DNA of 64,000 nt from Pengzhenrongella frigida (GTDB taxonomy: Bacteria > Actinomycetota > Actinomycetes > Actinomycetales > Cellulomonadaceae). This document shows, piece by piece, positions 37,629 through 46,712 of this stretch (its first letter is position 1; each line of letters opens with the position of its first letter). A program made the position numbers and the translations under genes. The notes under the pieces are model-generated. The model was not told the DNA's origin. It saw nothing but the letters and a program-made list of their open reading frames with translations, and searched no databases. The stretch is from positions 1 through 64,000 of the forward strand of contig NZ_SDWW01000007.1 in the NCBI RefSeq assembly GCF_004168625.1, written 5' to 3'.

Positions 37629-39214
37629 GAGTTCTCCTCCACGACGCGGACCTGGCCCGCGCCCATCTCGATCGTGAGCGCAAGCTCGGGGTTCGCGCCC
37701 TTGGTGACCTCGGCGCTCTGGAAGTCGTAGCTCTGGGAGCCGGTGATGCCGGAGATCTGCCGCGACCGGTCGACCTCCCAGCTGATGTCGCCGGCGGCGA
37801 TGCTGATGTTCGCGGTGATCGCCGTGTCCGGCGGCACCGTGATGGTCATGTCGCCGGCCCCGAGGCTGAGCGGGACCTCGATGGTGGTGTCCCCGGTCGG
37901 GAGTTCGGTGAGGTCGACGTTGAGGTCGCCGACCGCGGCGGCCATCCCGTCCGTGGCGTCGGCGGACGTCGTCGGGGTCCAGGCGCCGTCGGCCACGATC
38001 ACCCGGAGGTCGCTGGTCGGCCCGTTCCACGTGATCGGGGTCAGCAGCGCGGCGGGCACGGCCAGCACGATGCCGACGATCCCCAGGAATCCGAGCGTGC
38101 CGCTCGAACGGCCGCGCAGGCCCGAGACGATGATCCCGACACCCACCAGGACGAGGGCGATCCCTGCCGCGGTGAGCCCGATGGACCACTCAAGGGTTCC
38201 CTCTCGCTGGGCCACGAGCAGGATCGCCAGGGAGACCAGGGACAGGCCCACGACGGTGCCGACCGCAGCCGCGCCCGGTCCGTAGGTGCGGGGCTTGACC
38301 GGCCGCGGCGGTGCCGGCGGCGGGGCATACCCGGTCGGCGGACCGGCGTACCCCGTCGGCGGACCGGAGTACCGGCCCGGCCCGGCGTACCCGGAGGGGG
38401 CAGCGGCACTCGGTGTGTAGGCGCTCGCCGGTGCGTGACCACCCGCGGGATAGCCGCCCGCAGGGTGCCCAGCCGAGGCGTACCCACCCGCTGCGTACCC
38501 GCTCGCTGCGTACCCGCTCGCTGCGGGCGGCGCCGTCGGCGTCGGACCCGCCGTGGGGTACTCGTAAATGCTCGGTGCGCCCGCACCGGGTGCGCCGGGG
38601 ACGGCGGCTACGGGAGCCCGTCGGTCGCCACGCTGGTTCGCTGCGGCGACGACGATCGCGATCACCGCGATCGTGGCCGCGAACCACAGGAGCCCGTTCA
38701 GCCAGCCGAAGCCGTTGCCGTTCCCCCAGCCGAACCATCCGCTGCCTTGGCTGAGGCCGATGACGAAGAGCGCGATCGCCCCGAGCAGGCCGACGTCGAA
38801 CTTCCCTCGGAGCGTCTCCTGCAGGTGGATCCGGCCGTCGATCTCCTCGGGCAGCAGCGCCCAGGCCAGGCCGTAGATGATCAGGCCGGCACCACCGAAG
38901 AGCACGCTGATGCCGAAGATCGCGCGAACGAGCAGCGGATCGATGCCGAGCCGCTGGGCGATGCCGCCCGCGACCCCGCCGATCCAGCGGTTCGGCGTGC
39001 GGACGATGCCGAGACGACGCATCGCGTCGAACATGCCGTCCAGCTTGCCCTGCTGGGCTGTCCCGGCCGGCGGTGCGTAGCCGGCCGGCGGTGCGTAGCC
39101 GGGCGGCGGCGAGTAGCCGGGCGGCGGCGATGCCGGCGGCGTCGACCCGGCGGGTGAGGCCGGAGGTGGGGGTGAGGCCGGTTGCGGTGTGGGGTCGGGC
39201 GTGGTCGAGTCCAT
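37625..39214 (-). CDS. PspC domain membrane protein with C-terminal toastrack-like domain
   Basis: 529 residues. A Pro/Gly/Tyr-rich cytoplasmic start is followed by a PspC domain (about 68-125; GGVAGGIAQRLGIDPLLVRAIFGISVLFGGAGLIIYGLAW region), helices near 140-190, a long GYA-type low-complexity linker (about 220-310), three more helices (about 325-400) and a beta-rich C-terminus (about 405-529; VGDLNVDLTELP, GAGDMTITVPP, GAGQVRVVEE) resembling the toastrack/LiaF-type domain. Such proteins sense or relay envelope stress to the adjacent kinase. First gene of its unit, divergent from the kinase over 134 bp. Confidence 0.85.
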   Translation of the reverse strand: MDSTTPDPTPQPASPPPPASPAGSTPPASPPPGYSPPPGYAPPAGYAPPAGTAQQGKLDGMFDAMRRLGIVRTPNRWIGGVAGGIAQRLGIDPLLVRAIFGISVLFGGAGLIIYGLAWALLPEEIDGRIHLQETLRGKFDVGLLGAIALFVIGLSQGSGWFGWGNGNGFGWLNGLLWFAATIAVIAIVVAAANQRGDRRAPVAAVPGAPGAGAPSIYEYPTAGPTPTAPPAASGYAASGYAAGGYASAGHPAGGYPAGGHAPASAYTPSAAAPSGYAGPGRYSGPPTGYAGPPTGYAPPPAPPRPVKPRTYGPGAAAVGTVVGLSLVSLAILLVAQREGTLEWSIGLTAAGIALVLVGVGIIVSGLRGRSSGTLGFLGIVGIVLAVPAALLTPITWNGPTSDLRVIVADGAWTPTTSADATDGMAAAVGDLNVDLTELPTGDTTIEVPLSLGAGDMTITVPPDTAITANISIAAGDISWEVDRSRQISGITGSQSYDFQSAEVTKGANPELALTIEMGAGQVRVVEENS

Positions 39215-39348
39215 GGCTCAATCGTGACGCGACGCCCCACCGCTCACCATCGGGCATCACCCTGACTGCACCCTGATATTCACCTCTCAGACCCCTGGTT
39301 GTGACCCGGATCGACACTGACCCACCCCAGACGTGTGACGATCGGGGC

Positions 39349-40692
39349 ATGACCTGGACCAATGAGGCCGCGCAGGGCCTGCGTGCGGCGCCCCCCGTGC
39401 GGCTGCCGCTGCGCCGCCCGACGAACGGTCGGTGGGTCGCCGGCGTCTGCGCCGGGCTCGCTGCCCACCTGGGCCTGCCGGTGCGGCTGGTGCGGCTGCT
39501 CGTCGTCGCGGGTTCCTTCGCGTACGGAGCCGGCCTTGTCCTCTACGTCTTCCTGTGGGTCACGGTGCCGACCGGCGACCCGGTCGCCGCGGCCGAGGCG
39601 GAGCGGCCCGCGGCCCTGACCCGGCTCGCACCGCGGCTGCGCGCCGAGGGGCGGCCGGTGCCGGTCACGGACATCGGGATCGGGTTGATCCTCCTGGTGG
39701 GCGCGGGCCTGCTGATCGCGATCCGGCGCGGGGTCGACGTCCAGCTCTCCTGGGTCGTGCCCACGCTGATCCTGCTCGCGGGCACGGCGCTCGGCTGGAG
39801 CCAGCTCGACCGGGTGCAGCGCGAGCGGTGGCTCTCGCGGGCCGGCGGGCGCACCCCGGTGAGCGTCCTGCGGCTGGTGGGCGGGATCGCGCTCGTCGGG
39901 ATCGGGGTGCTGCTCCTCGTCGGGCAGGCCGCGCCGGTCGAAGACCTCCTGAGGTCGGCGGTCGCGGCGCTCGCGGTGCTGGCCGGTGCGGTGATCGTGC
40001 TCGCGCCGTGGTGGCTCCGGCTGGTCCGCGAGCTCGGTGACGAGCGCGCCGCCCGCGCCCGGGAGGCGGAGCGCGCCGACATCGCCGCGCACCTGCACGA
40101 CTCCGTCCTGCAGACCCTCGCCCTCATCCGGGCCCGGGCCGACCAGCCGGACGAGGTGTCACGGATGGCCCGCGCCCAGGAGCGTGAGCTGCGCGAGTGG
40201 TTGTACGACGACCGCTCCGAGCCGGGGACCTCCCTCGCGGCCGAGCTGCGCGGCGTCGTCGGCGAGGTCGAGGACGGCCGCGCGGTCGCGATCGAGGCGG
40301 TCGTCGTCGGCGACCGGGTCCCGGACGCGGATACCGAGGCCTTGCTCCAGGCGACCCGCGAGGCGCTGGTGAACGCCGTCCAGCACGGTCGACCGCCGGT
40401 GTCGCTGTACCTCGAGGTGGCCGACGACGCGGTCGAGGTCTTCGTGCGGGACCGCGGCGACGGTTTCGACCTCGAGGCCGTCCCGCTCGACCGGTTCGGC
40501 GTCCGGGAGTCCATCATGGGGCGCGTGCGCCGTCGCGGCGGAACCGCGACGGTCACCTCCCGCCCCGAGCGCGGGACCGAGGTCCACCTGCGCATCCCGG
40601 TGCGCACCCCCGGCGAGCAGGGCAGACCCAGCAGCAACGGAAGCAGCAACGGCATGAGCAGCAGCAACGTGAACGGGAGCCAGAACGCATGA
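39349..40692 (+). CDS. PspC-domain sensor histidine kinase
   Basis: 447 residues. N-terminal PspC domain (about 22-80; RWVAGVCAGLAAHLGLPVRLVR), then further helices up to about 225, a HisKA_3 dimerisation domain with the phosphorylatable His in ADIAAHLHDSVLQTLALI (about 250) and an HATPase domain (N-box EALVNAVQHG, G-box RDRGDGFDLEAV). The tail is Ser/Asn-rich. Predicted to phosphorylate the response regulator encoded next; coupling is by ATGA overlap. The upstream in-frame GTG at 39301 is not used because the ATG has GATCGGGGC before it. Confidence 0.9.
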   Translation: MTWTNEAAQGLRAAPPVRLPLRRPTNGRWVAGVCAGLAAHLGLPVRLVRLLVVAGSFAYGAGLVLYVFLWVTVPTGDPVAAAEAERPAALTRLAPRLRAEGRPVPVTDIGIGLILLVGAGLLIAIRRGVDVQLSWVVPTLILLAGTALGWSQLDRVQRERWLSRAGGRTPVSVLRLVGGIALVGIGVLLLVGQAAPVEDLLRSAVAALAVLAGAVIVLAPWWLRLVRELGDERAARAREAERADIAAHLHDSVLQTLALIRARADQPDEVSRMARAQERELREWLYDDRSEPGTSLAAELRGVVGEVEDGRAVAIEAVVVGDRVPDADTEALLQATREALVNAVQHGRPPVSLYLEVADDAVEVFVRDRGDGFDLEAVPLDRFGVRESIMGRVRRRGGTATVTSRPERGTEVHLRIPVRTPGEQGRPSSNGSSNGMSSSNVNGSQNA

Positions 40693-41366
40693 GCGAGGAG
40701 CCGCTGGTCAGGACCGGCCCGGTGGACGTGGTGCTGGTCGACGACCACCTGATGTTCCGCACCGGGGTGAAGGCCTCGCTCGACGCCCGGGTCCGGGTCG
40801 TCGGGGAGGCGGACGACGTCGACTCGGCGATCGCCCGGGTCCGCGCGCTCACCCCGCCGGTCGTGCTGCTCGACGTGCACCTGCCCGGCGGCAACGGTGG
40901 GGGCGGCGCCGAGGTGATCACGGCGTGCGCCGACCTGCTCGGCTCGACCCGGTTCCTCGCGCTGTCGGTGTCCGACGCCGCCGAGGACGTCGTCGCGGTG
41001 ATCCGCGCGGGCGCTCGCGGCTACGTCACCAAGGCGATCTCGGGGCCTGACCTGTCCGACGCCGTTCTGCGCGTGGCCGGTGGCGACGCCGTCTTCTCGC
41101 CGCGGCTCGCGGGCTTCGTGCTCGACTCGTTCGGGACCGTCGCCGGTGACGTCGCGATCGCCGACGACGAGCTCGACCGGCTCTCGGCGCGTGAGCGCGA
41201 GGTCATGCGCCTGATCGCCCGCGGCTACAGCTACCGCGAGGTCGCCTCGGAGCTGTTCATCTCGATCAAGACCGTCGAGACCCACGTCTCGGCGGTGCTC
41301 CGCAAGCTGCAGCTCTCCTCGCGTTACGAGCTGACCCGCTGGGCGGCCGCGCGTCGCCTGCTGTGA
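40689..41366 (+). CDS. NarL/LiaR-type response regulator
   Basis: 225 residues. Receiver with the acidic pair D18-D19 (VVLVDDHLMFRTG), the phosphorylated Asp in PVVLLDVHLPGG (about 63), the Ser/Lys switch residues (LALSVSD, YVTKAI), and a LuxR helix-turn-helix near the C-terminus (LSAREREVMRLIARGYSYRE, ISIKTVETHVSAVLRKL). Cognate to the PspC kinase; probably controls both divergent units. Confidence 0.93.
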   Translation: MSEEPLVRTGPVDVVLVDDHLMFRTGVKASLDARVRVVGEADDVDSAIARVRALTPPVVLLDVHLPGGNGGGGAEVITACADLLGSTRFLALSVSDAAEDVVAVIRAGARGYVTKAISGPDLSDAVLRVAGGDAVFSPRLAGFVLDSFGTVAGDVAIADDELDRLSAREREVMRLIARGYSYREVASELFISIKTVETHVSAVLRKLQLSSRYELTRWAAARRLL

Positions 41367-42844
41367 GGCCGCGCCCCGGCTTGCAGGACGTCGTGCTGGT
41401 CGACGACGGCGACGGTGACGACCAGGGTGGTGACTCGCCCGTTGCGGAGTCCGACGGTGCCGATGCGGGGCGGGCCCGGCGGTTCGTTCGGCGGTGGCGG
41501 TGGCCCGTGGCCGGCGTCGTCGTCCTGGCGCTGGTGTCCGCGGGCGTCGTCGCCTCGCGTCGTGACGCCGCGCGCCTGGCCGACCTCGCCGGGGTCCCCG
41601 GAATCCTGGCGCCGCTGGACGGTCGAGTGCGCGAGCTCTGGACGACCGCGGACTTCCCGTTCCCGACGATCTCCGACCTGGGGGGCGTCCTGGTCGGGGC
41701 GACGTACGACATGGTCGCGTTCGCGGACCCGCAGGTGCGCGGAGTCGAGGCGCGGACCGGCGAGGAGCTCTGGTCGATGCCGCTCGGCGGACAGCCGGGT
41801 GGCTCCCGGTGCGTGCCCGCGGCGGGCCCGGTCGCGGGGCCTCGCCAGGCCGTGCTGGTCTGCGTCGTCGTAGACGCTGTCGAGGATGCGGTCGAGGAGG
41901 GTGCCGCCGGTTCCTCTCCCGGGGAAACCACCTGGCGCCGCCCGACGCGGGTGCACCTCGCGGTGCTCGACCCGCGAACCGGACGCGTGCTCCGGGAGCA
42001 GCCCGCAGCCCCCGACGACTGGCTCGTCGCGTTCGGCACCGACGTGGTCCGGACCTCCGCCGGGGAGGGCGGGACCGACGTCACCCGCCTCGATCCCCGC
42101 ACGGGCGAGGCGGTGTGGACGTCCCATCACCCGGCGGACTCAGGCGAACTCGTGCAGTCGGGCTACGCCGTGACCGACGGTGACGGCCTGCTCGTGTCGG
42201 CGGGCTCGCGGGCGTGGCTGCTCTCCTCGACGGGGGAGCTCGTGGACGAGTGGGAGGTCGCGACCGACGATGGATGGTCGTTGTTCCAGGCGGGTGGGCA
42301 CGTGCTCCGCGCGGAGTATGCGTCGAACGCGTCGGGGCTCGTCCTCACCGACCTCGTCACCGGCGTACGGATCACACCACCGGAAGGGTCCTCGCCGTGG
42401 CCAGGCGTCGACGACGGCTCGATGCCGGGAGTGCTGTTCACCTCCGGGTTGGGCCTGGCCGCGTGGGACCTGGGCACAGGGGAGCGTCGCTGGCAGCGCG
42501 AAGGCGCGGCCACAGGTGCCGTCGACGGTGCCTTCGTGCTGGACGGCGCGGTCTACACGGTCGGCGACGGCGTCGTCAGCGCACTGGACGGGGCGAGCGG
42601 CAAGGAGCTGTGGACGGTCCGGACCGGCCTGTCCGGACCGTACGACCTCGCCACCGACGGCCGCAGCCTTCTGGTCCTGGGCAGTGCCAGCGGCAGTGCG
42701 ACGTCGACCGTGCGCGCGTTGGACCTCACCGACGGCCGCCTGCAGTGGGACGCTCCGCTCACGCACCCGATGCAGTCGCTGGAGGTCAGCGCCGGTCACC
42801 TGTTCGCGCAGACCGACGAGGGTGTGTTCGTCGCCCTCGGCTGA
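41363..42844 (+). CDS. Membrane-anchored PQQ-like beta-propeller protein
   Basis: 493 residues. An acidic cytoplasmic start is followed by Arg/Trp residues and one helix (about 49-66, VAGVVVLALVSAGVVAS), after which everything is predicted to be outside. Repeating blades carry the DxRTGRxLW-like pattern (VEARTGEELWSM, LDPRTGEAVWTS, WDLGTGERRWQR, LDGASGKELWTV, LDLTDGRLQWDA), as in BamB/PQQ-binding repeats. Coupled to the response regulator by GTGA. Perhaps a scaffold or sensor for wall stress; no enzyme motif seen. Confidence 0.82.
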   Translation: MRPRPGLQDVVLVDDGDGDDQGGDSPVAESDGADAGRARRFVRRWRWPVAGVVVLALVSAGVVASRRDAARLADLAGVPGILAPLDGRVRELWTTADFPFPTISDLGGVLVGATYDMVAFADPQVRGVEARTGEELWSMPLGGQPGGSRCVPAAGPVAGPRQAVLVCVVVDAVEDAVEEGAAGSSPGETTWRRPTRVHLAVLDPRTGRVLREQPAAPDDWLVAFGTDVVRTSAGEGGTDVTRLDPRTGEAVWTSHHPADSGELVQSGYAVTDGDGLLVSAGSRAWLLSSTGELVDEWEVATDDGWSLFQAGGHVLRAEYASNASGLVLTDLVTGVRITPPEGSSPWPGVDDGSMPGVLFTSGLGLAAWDLGTGERRWQREGAATGAVDGAFVLDGAVYTVGDGVVSALDGASGKELWTVRTGLSGPYDLATDGRSLLVLGSASGSATSTVRALDLTDGRLQWDAPLTHPMQSLEVSAGHLFAQTDEGVFVALG

Positions 42845-42860
42845 CCGCGCGGGCCGGGGC

Positions 42861-43247
42861 TCAGTGGGTGGGCGGGGCCAGCAACGTCGTCAGTGCGGTC
42901 GGGTCCGCAAGGCTCAGCCGCAGCGTGCGCAGGCGGACCCCGAACCCCATGATCGTCGCTCGGGACTCGGGGGCGAGCTCGAGGCGCACTAGTCCGTCGG
43001 CCGAGCCGTTCACGATCCGGTTCCCGCCCCAGCCGTGGGAGCCCCGGCCGTCCCACCAGGAGATCGTGCCCGGTCCGATCGAGCGCACCGACCGGCGGGG
43101 GAACTCGGCCTGGAATCCCCAGCCCATCGCCACCCGCACCGACTCGGCGTCCACCCACACGCCGGACCGCGCCGGCCCCATCCCCACCAGCTTCAGGACG
43201 ATCTCGGAGACAGGGGAGTAGCTGATCGCGAACCGGGTAGCGGGCAT
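42861..43247 (-). CDS. Hypothetical protein, small beta-rich
   Basis: 128 residues, no signal peptide or membrane helix. SYSPVSEIVLKLVGMGP, VRVAMGWGFQAEFPRRSVRS and GWGGNRIVNGSADGLVRLEL suggest a small beta-barrel like those conserved across actinobacteria (I recall mycobacterial relatives, function unknown). Start at ATG 43247; the frame upstream is antisense to the ferredoxin gene. Convergent with the propeller gene with 16 bp between stops. Confidence 0.7.
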   Translation of the reverse strand: MPATRFAISYSPVSEIVLKLVGMGPARSGVWVDAESVRVAMGWGFQAEFPRRSVRSIGPGTISWWDGRGSHGWGGNRIVNGSADGLVRLELAPESRATIMGFGVRLRTLRLSLADPTALTTLLAPPTH

Positions 43248-43321
43248 GCGCTCACCGTAGAACCGCCGACCCCGACAAACCCGGGACCTGCCCGGCGCCC
43301 TCTTCGCTCCCGTTCGGCGGG

Positions 43322-43657
43322 TCAGGGGGCTTCTGGGGCGCGGACCTGCAGCGGGAGGGTGGCGATGATCGGGTGGTCCTTCGGGATCGGACCCGTGGCG
43401 GCCGCGCCGCCGGGGGAGCCGAGGTCGTCGAAGAACTCGACGTTCGCCGTGTAGTACTCGCTCCACTGCTCGGGGACGTCGTCCTCGTAGTAGATGGCCT
43501 CGACCGGGCAGACCGGCTCGCACGCGCCACAGTCCACGCACTCGTCGGGGTGGATGTAGAGCGACCGTTTGCCCTCGTAGATGCAGTCGACGGGGCACTC
43601 CTCGATGCACCCCTTGTCCTTCACATCGACGCAGGGCTGGGCGATCACGTAGGTCAT
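43322..43657 (-). CDS. fdxA: Seven-iron ferredoxin (3Fe-4S/4Fe-4S)
   Basis: 111-residue electron carrier. Cysteines C9, C17 and C50 fit the 3Fe-4S cluster, and C21, C40, C43 and C46 the 4Fe-4S cluster, with the extra C25, all at the spacing of the Azotobacter-type seven-iron ferredoxin. The C-terminal ~45 residues (DVPEQWSEYYTANVEFFDDLG) are the normal actinobacterial extension. It lies 32 bp downstream of the siroheme synthase gene and can serve as electron donor to the ferredoxin-dependent sulfite reductase encoded by the same run of genes. Confidence 0.96.
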   Translation of the reverse strand: MTYVIAQPCVDVKDKGCIEECPVDCIYEGKRSLYIHPDECVDCGACEPVCPVEAIYYEDDVPEQWSEYYTANVEFFDDLGSPGGAAATGPIPKDHPIIATLPLQVRAPEAP

Positions 43658-43689
43658 GCGGGGCCTTTCGTTGAGGGGGAGGGGAGGGC

Positions 43690-45024
43690 TCAGCGCGCCG
43701 TGGTCAGGGCGGGGAGCGGCGCCGGGGCGCCGCCCTGCTGCGCCCAGGCCGGCGCCAACCGCACCACGCCGCCGATCACGGTGACGGCCGGCGACTGGAC
43801 GCCGACCTGCGCCGCCCGCTGCGCGATCGTGGCCAGGGTGCCGGTCGTCACGCGCTGCCCCGGTCCGTAGCCGTCCTCGACGATCCCCACCGGGGTGTGC
43901 CCCGGTCGGCCCGCGGCCATCAGGGCGCGGCAGGTGCGGGCGAGCGTGCTCACCCCCATCAGCAGCACCACGGTGTGGTCCTCGGCCGCCGGGATGGCCC
44001 CGACGTCGTCGTGCCCGGTGATGACCGTGAACCCGCGCGAGATCCCGCGGTGGGTCACCGGGATCCCCGCAGCGGCGGGCACGGAGACCGCGCTCGTCAC
44101 CCCGGGCACGATCTCGACGGCCACCCCGGCCTCCCGGCACACCGCGGCCTCCTCGGACCCGCGGCCGAACACGTACGGGTCGCCGCCCTTGAGCCGCACC
44201 ACGCGGCGACCGGCGAGCGCGTGCTCGACCAGCAGCGCGTTGATCCGGTGCTGGGGCACGGCGTGGTGCCCGGGGGACTTGCCCACGTCCACGACGACGA
44301 CATCGGCCGACAGCTCGGTCAGCACCGCGCGCGGCGCGAGGCGATCGACCACCACGACGTCGGCCTCGGCCAGGAGCTGCCGCCCTCGCACGGTCAGCAG
44401 GTCCGGATCGCCCGGCCCGCCGCCCACCAGCGCCACGGAGCCGATCGCGCCGGTCACGGCGCCCGGAGCACCGGCCGCGCTCCGGTCCGCGCTCCCGATG
44501 GTGGTACCGACGGCAGCTCCGGCGGCAGTCCGCTGCCGTCGCAACGGCAGCCGGCCGCCGCGCAGCAGTTCTGCGACGGCGTCGCGCAGGGTCACCGCGC
44601 GCCGCGGATCGCCCCCCGCGTTGACGGCCACCACGACGTCGTCGACGCGCGCCACCGCGGGCACCCAGGCGCTGGCCGCGCGGGCGTCGGCGGCCCGGAC
44701 GCACCAGATCCGGTCGGCGTCCGCGTCGGCCTGCACCGCGGCGTCGACCTCGGACCGGCCGGTGGCGGTGTGCACGAGCCAGGCGCCGTCGAGGTCACCG
44801 GTGCGGTACTCGCGCCGCTCCCACCTCACCGCGCCGGTCGCGTCGAGCAGCGTGATCTCACCGACGGCGTCGGGTGCGACGACGCGGACGTCGGCCCCGG
44901 CCTCGACCAGGCCGCGGGTGCGCCGCGCCGCGACCGGCCCGCCACCGACGACGACGACCCGCCGTCCGGCGACCCGCAGCGCGAGCGGGTACATGAGGTC
45001 GGCCCCGGGGGCGTCGTCGGTCAT
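43690..45024 (-). CDS. cysG: Siroheme synthase (fused precorrin-2 dehydrogenase and uroporphyrinogen-III methyltransferase)
   Basis: Makes siroheme for sulfite reductase. N-terminal half (about 1-170): Rossmann loop VVVVGGGPVAARRTRGLVEAGA and the WVPAVARVDDVVVAVNAGGDP region of the dehydrogenase/chelatase. C-terminal half (about 205-444): methyltransferase with VALVGGGPGDPDLLTVRG, VRLKGGDPYVFGRGSEE, PGVTSAVSVPAAAGIPVTHR and the VTGHDD strand. 444 residues. A Gly/Ala linker of ~30 residues joins them. The stop of the permease gene overlaps its ATG, tying it to the sulfur operon. Confidence 0.93.
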   Translation of the reverse strand: MTDDAPGADLMYPLALRVAGRRVVVVGGGPVAARRTRGLVEAGADVRVVAPDAVGEITLLDATGAVRWERREYRTGDLDGAWLVHTATGRSEVDAAVQADADADRIWCVRAADARAASAWVPAVARVDDVVVAVNAGGDPRRAVTLRDAVAELLRGGRLPLRRQRTAAGAAVGTTIGSADRSAAGAPGAVTGAIGSVALVGGGPGDPDLLTVRGRQLLAEADVVVVDRLAPRAVLTELSADVVVVDVGKSPGHHAVPQHRINALLVEHALAGRRVVRLKGGDPYVFGRGSEEAAVCREAGVAVEIVPGVTSAVSVPAAAGIPVTHRGISRGFTVITGHDDVGAIPAAEDHTVVLLMGVSTLARTCRALMAAGRPGHTPVGIVEDGYGPGQRVTTGTLATIAQRAAQVGVQSPAVTVIGGVVRLAPAWAQQGGAPAPLPALTTAR

Positions 45025-45932
45025 CGGGACGTCTCCGCGGCGAGCCCGCGCCGCCGCAGCAGCCGGCGCTCGAGCGGCGCGAACACGAGGAGCTCGACGC
45101 CGATCCCCACCGCGAGGATCAGCAGGATCGCCACGAGCACGACGGACATGTCCTGGATCTCCCGGCCCTGCTGGAGCATCGAGCCGAGCCCGAACCCGAT
45201 CTTGCCGCCGACGGCGATGATCTCCGCCGCCATCAGCGATCGCCACGAGAACGCCCAGCCCTGCTTGAGCCCGGCGAGGTACCCGGGCAGCGCCGCGGGC
45301 AGGATGATGTGCCGCACCGCCTCCCACGGGTTCGCGCCGAGCACCTGTCCGACCCGCCGGAACAGCGGCGGTACCTGGTCCACCCCCGCGACCAGCCCGT
45401 TGATGATCGACGGGATGGCCCCCATGAGGATGACGAAGTAGGCGGTCGTGTCCGTCAGCCCGAACCACAGGATCGCCGCCGGCACCCAGGCGACCGAGGG
45501 CAGCACCTGCAGGCCCGTGATGATGGGCCCGAACGACAGCCGCACCCACCGGACCCGGGCGACCAGGATGCCGATCGGCGTCGCCACCAGGACCGCGACC
45601 GCGAACCCCACGATCCCGCGCTCGAGCGAGGTGACCAGCGCCTGCTGGATGTCGCCGCGCCCCCACGCCTCGACGGCCTGGTGCAGCACGTCCAGCGGGC
45701 TCGGGACGATGTAGGTCGGCTTGATCCCCGCGAGCACGAACAGCTGCCACGCCCCGATCAGGAGCGCGGTCGCGAGCAGCGGGGCGAGCACCGGCCACAC
45801 GCTGCGCCGGCGGGTCGTCGTGCCCGGGGCGGTCTGCAGCGCGTCGAGCCCGGCCTCGAGCGAGCGGACGTCGTTCATGGTGAGGGCGGGTGCAGTGGTC
45901 GTCTCGGAAGGCTGCGTCGTCTCAGAGGGCAT
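45021..45932 (-). CDS. ABC transporter permease, sulfonate/nitrate/taurine family
   Basis: 303 residues with six predicted helices. The EAA loop is VGQVLGANPWEAVRHIILPAALPGYLAGLKQGWAFSW (about residues 200-236), matching SsuC/TauC/NrtB-type permeases. The N-terminus contains a duplicated PSETT. It overlaps the ATPase gene by 11 bp and siroheme synthase by 4 bp. Substrate inferred from operon as a sulfur oxyanion or sulfonate. Confidence 0.88.
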   Translation of the reverse strand: MPSETTQPSETTTAPALTMNDVRSLEAGLDALQTAPGTTTRRRSVWPVLAPLLATALLIGAWQLFVLAGIKPTYIVPSPLDVLHQAVEAWGRGDIQQALVTSLERGIVGFAVAVLVATPIGILVARVRWVRLSFGPIITGLQVLPSVAWVPAAILWFGLTDTTAYFVILMGAIPSIINGLVAGVDQVPPLFRRVGQVLGANPWEAVRHIILPAALPGYLAGLKQGWAFSWRSLMAAEIIAVGGKIGFGLGSMLQQGREIQDMSVVLVAILLILAVGIGVELLVFAPLERRLLRRRGLAAETSR

Positions 45933-46710
45933 GGCGGCGGATCTCCTGACGGAGGTGGTCGGTGATCTCCATGGCGAGCGCGGCGACCTCGGGCGCCTCG
46001 ATGCGTCGCTGGCCGTGCACCTCGACCGTCCACTCGCGCACGATCCGGCCCGGTCGGCTCGACATCAGCAGAACCCGCTGCCCGAGCCGGACGGCCTCGC
46101 GGACGTTGTGCGTGATGAACACGACGGTGCGCCCGGTCGCGAGCCAGATCCGCTCGAGCTCGTCGTGCAGCAGGTCGCGCGTGATCGCGTCGAGCGCCGC
46201 GAACGGCTCGTCCATGAGCAGCACGTCCCGCTCCTGGGCGAGGGACCGCGCAAGCGCCACCCGCTGCCGCATCCCGCCGGACAGCTCGTGCACGGCCTTG
46301 TCGCCCGCCCCGCCCAGGTGCACGAGCTCGAGCAGCTCGTCCGCCCGGTCGCGGCGTTCGGACCGGGGCACACCACGCAGGCGCAGCGCCAGCTCGACGT
46401 TGCGCCGCGCCGTGAGCCAAGGCAGCAGCGCGGGCTCCTGGAACATCAGGGCCGCATTCCCGCCGAGCTGCAGGCTGCCGGCGACCTGCACCGTGCCCGA
46501 CGACGCCGGCTCCAGCCCCGCGACGATGTTCAGCAGGGTCGACTTGCCGCACCCCGACGCCCCGAGCAGGCACACGAACTCGCCCGGCGCGATCGTCAGG
46601 TCGATCCGGTCGAGCACGGCCGGCCCGCCGGGAGCGAACCGCTTGGTGACCTGGTCCAGGCGCACGGCGGCCGGGATCTCCGTGGTCGCGCGCGATGCGG
46701 CGGTCGACAT
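45922..46710 (-). CDS. ABC transporter ATPase, sulfonate/nitrate/taurine family
   Basis: 262 residues. Walker A GASGCGKST (about 50), Q-loop MFQEPALLPWLT, signature [15 protein letters not shown], Walker B VLLMDEPFAALD, H-loop FITHNVREAV. The MFQEP...W and DEPFAALDA patterns are typical of SsuB/TauB. Two bases separate it from the binding-protein gene. Confidence 0.9.
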   Translation of the reverse strand: MSTAASRATTEIPAAVRLDQVTKRFAPGGPAVLDRIDLTIAPGEFVCLLGASGCGKSTLLNIVAGLEPASSGTVQVAGSLQLGGNAALMFQEPALLPWLTARRNVELALRLRGVPRSERRDRADELLELVHLGGAGDKAVHELSGGMRQRVALARSLAQERDVLLMDEPFAALDAITRDLLHDELERIWLATGRTVVFITHNVREAVRLGQRVLLMSSRPGRIVREWTVEVHGQRRIEAPEVAALAMEITDHLRQEIRRHAL

Positions 46711-46712
46711 CT

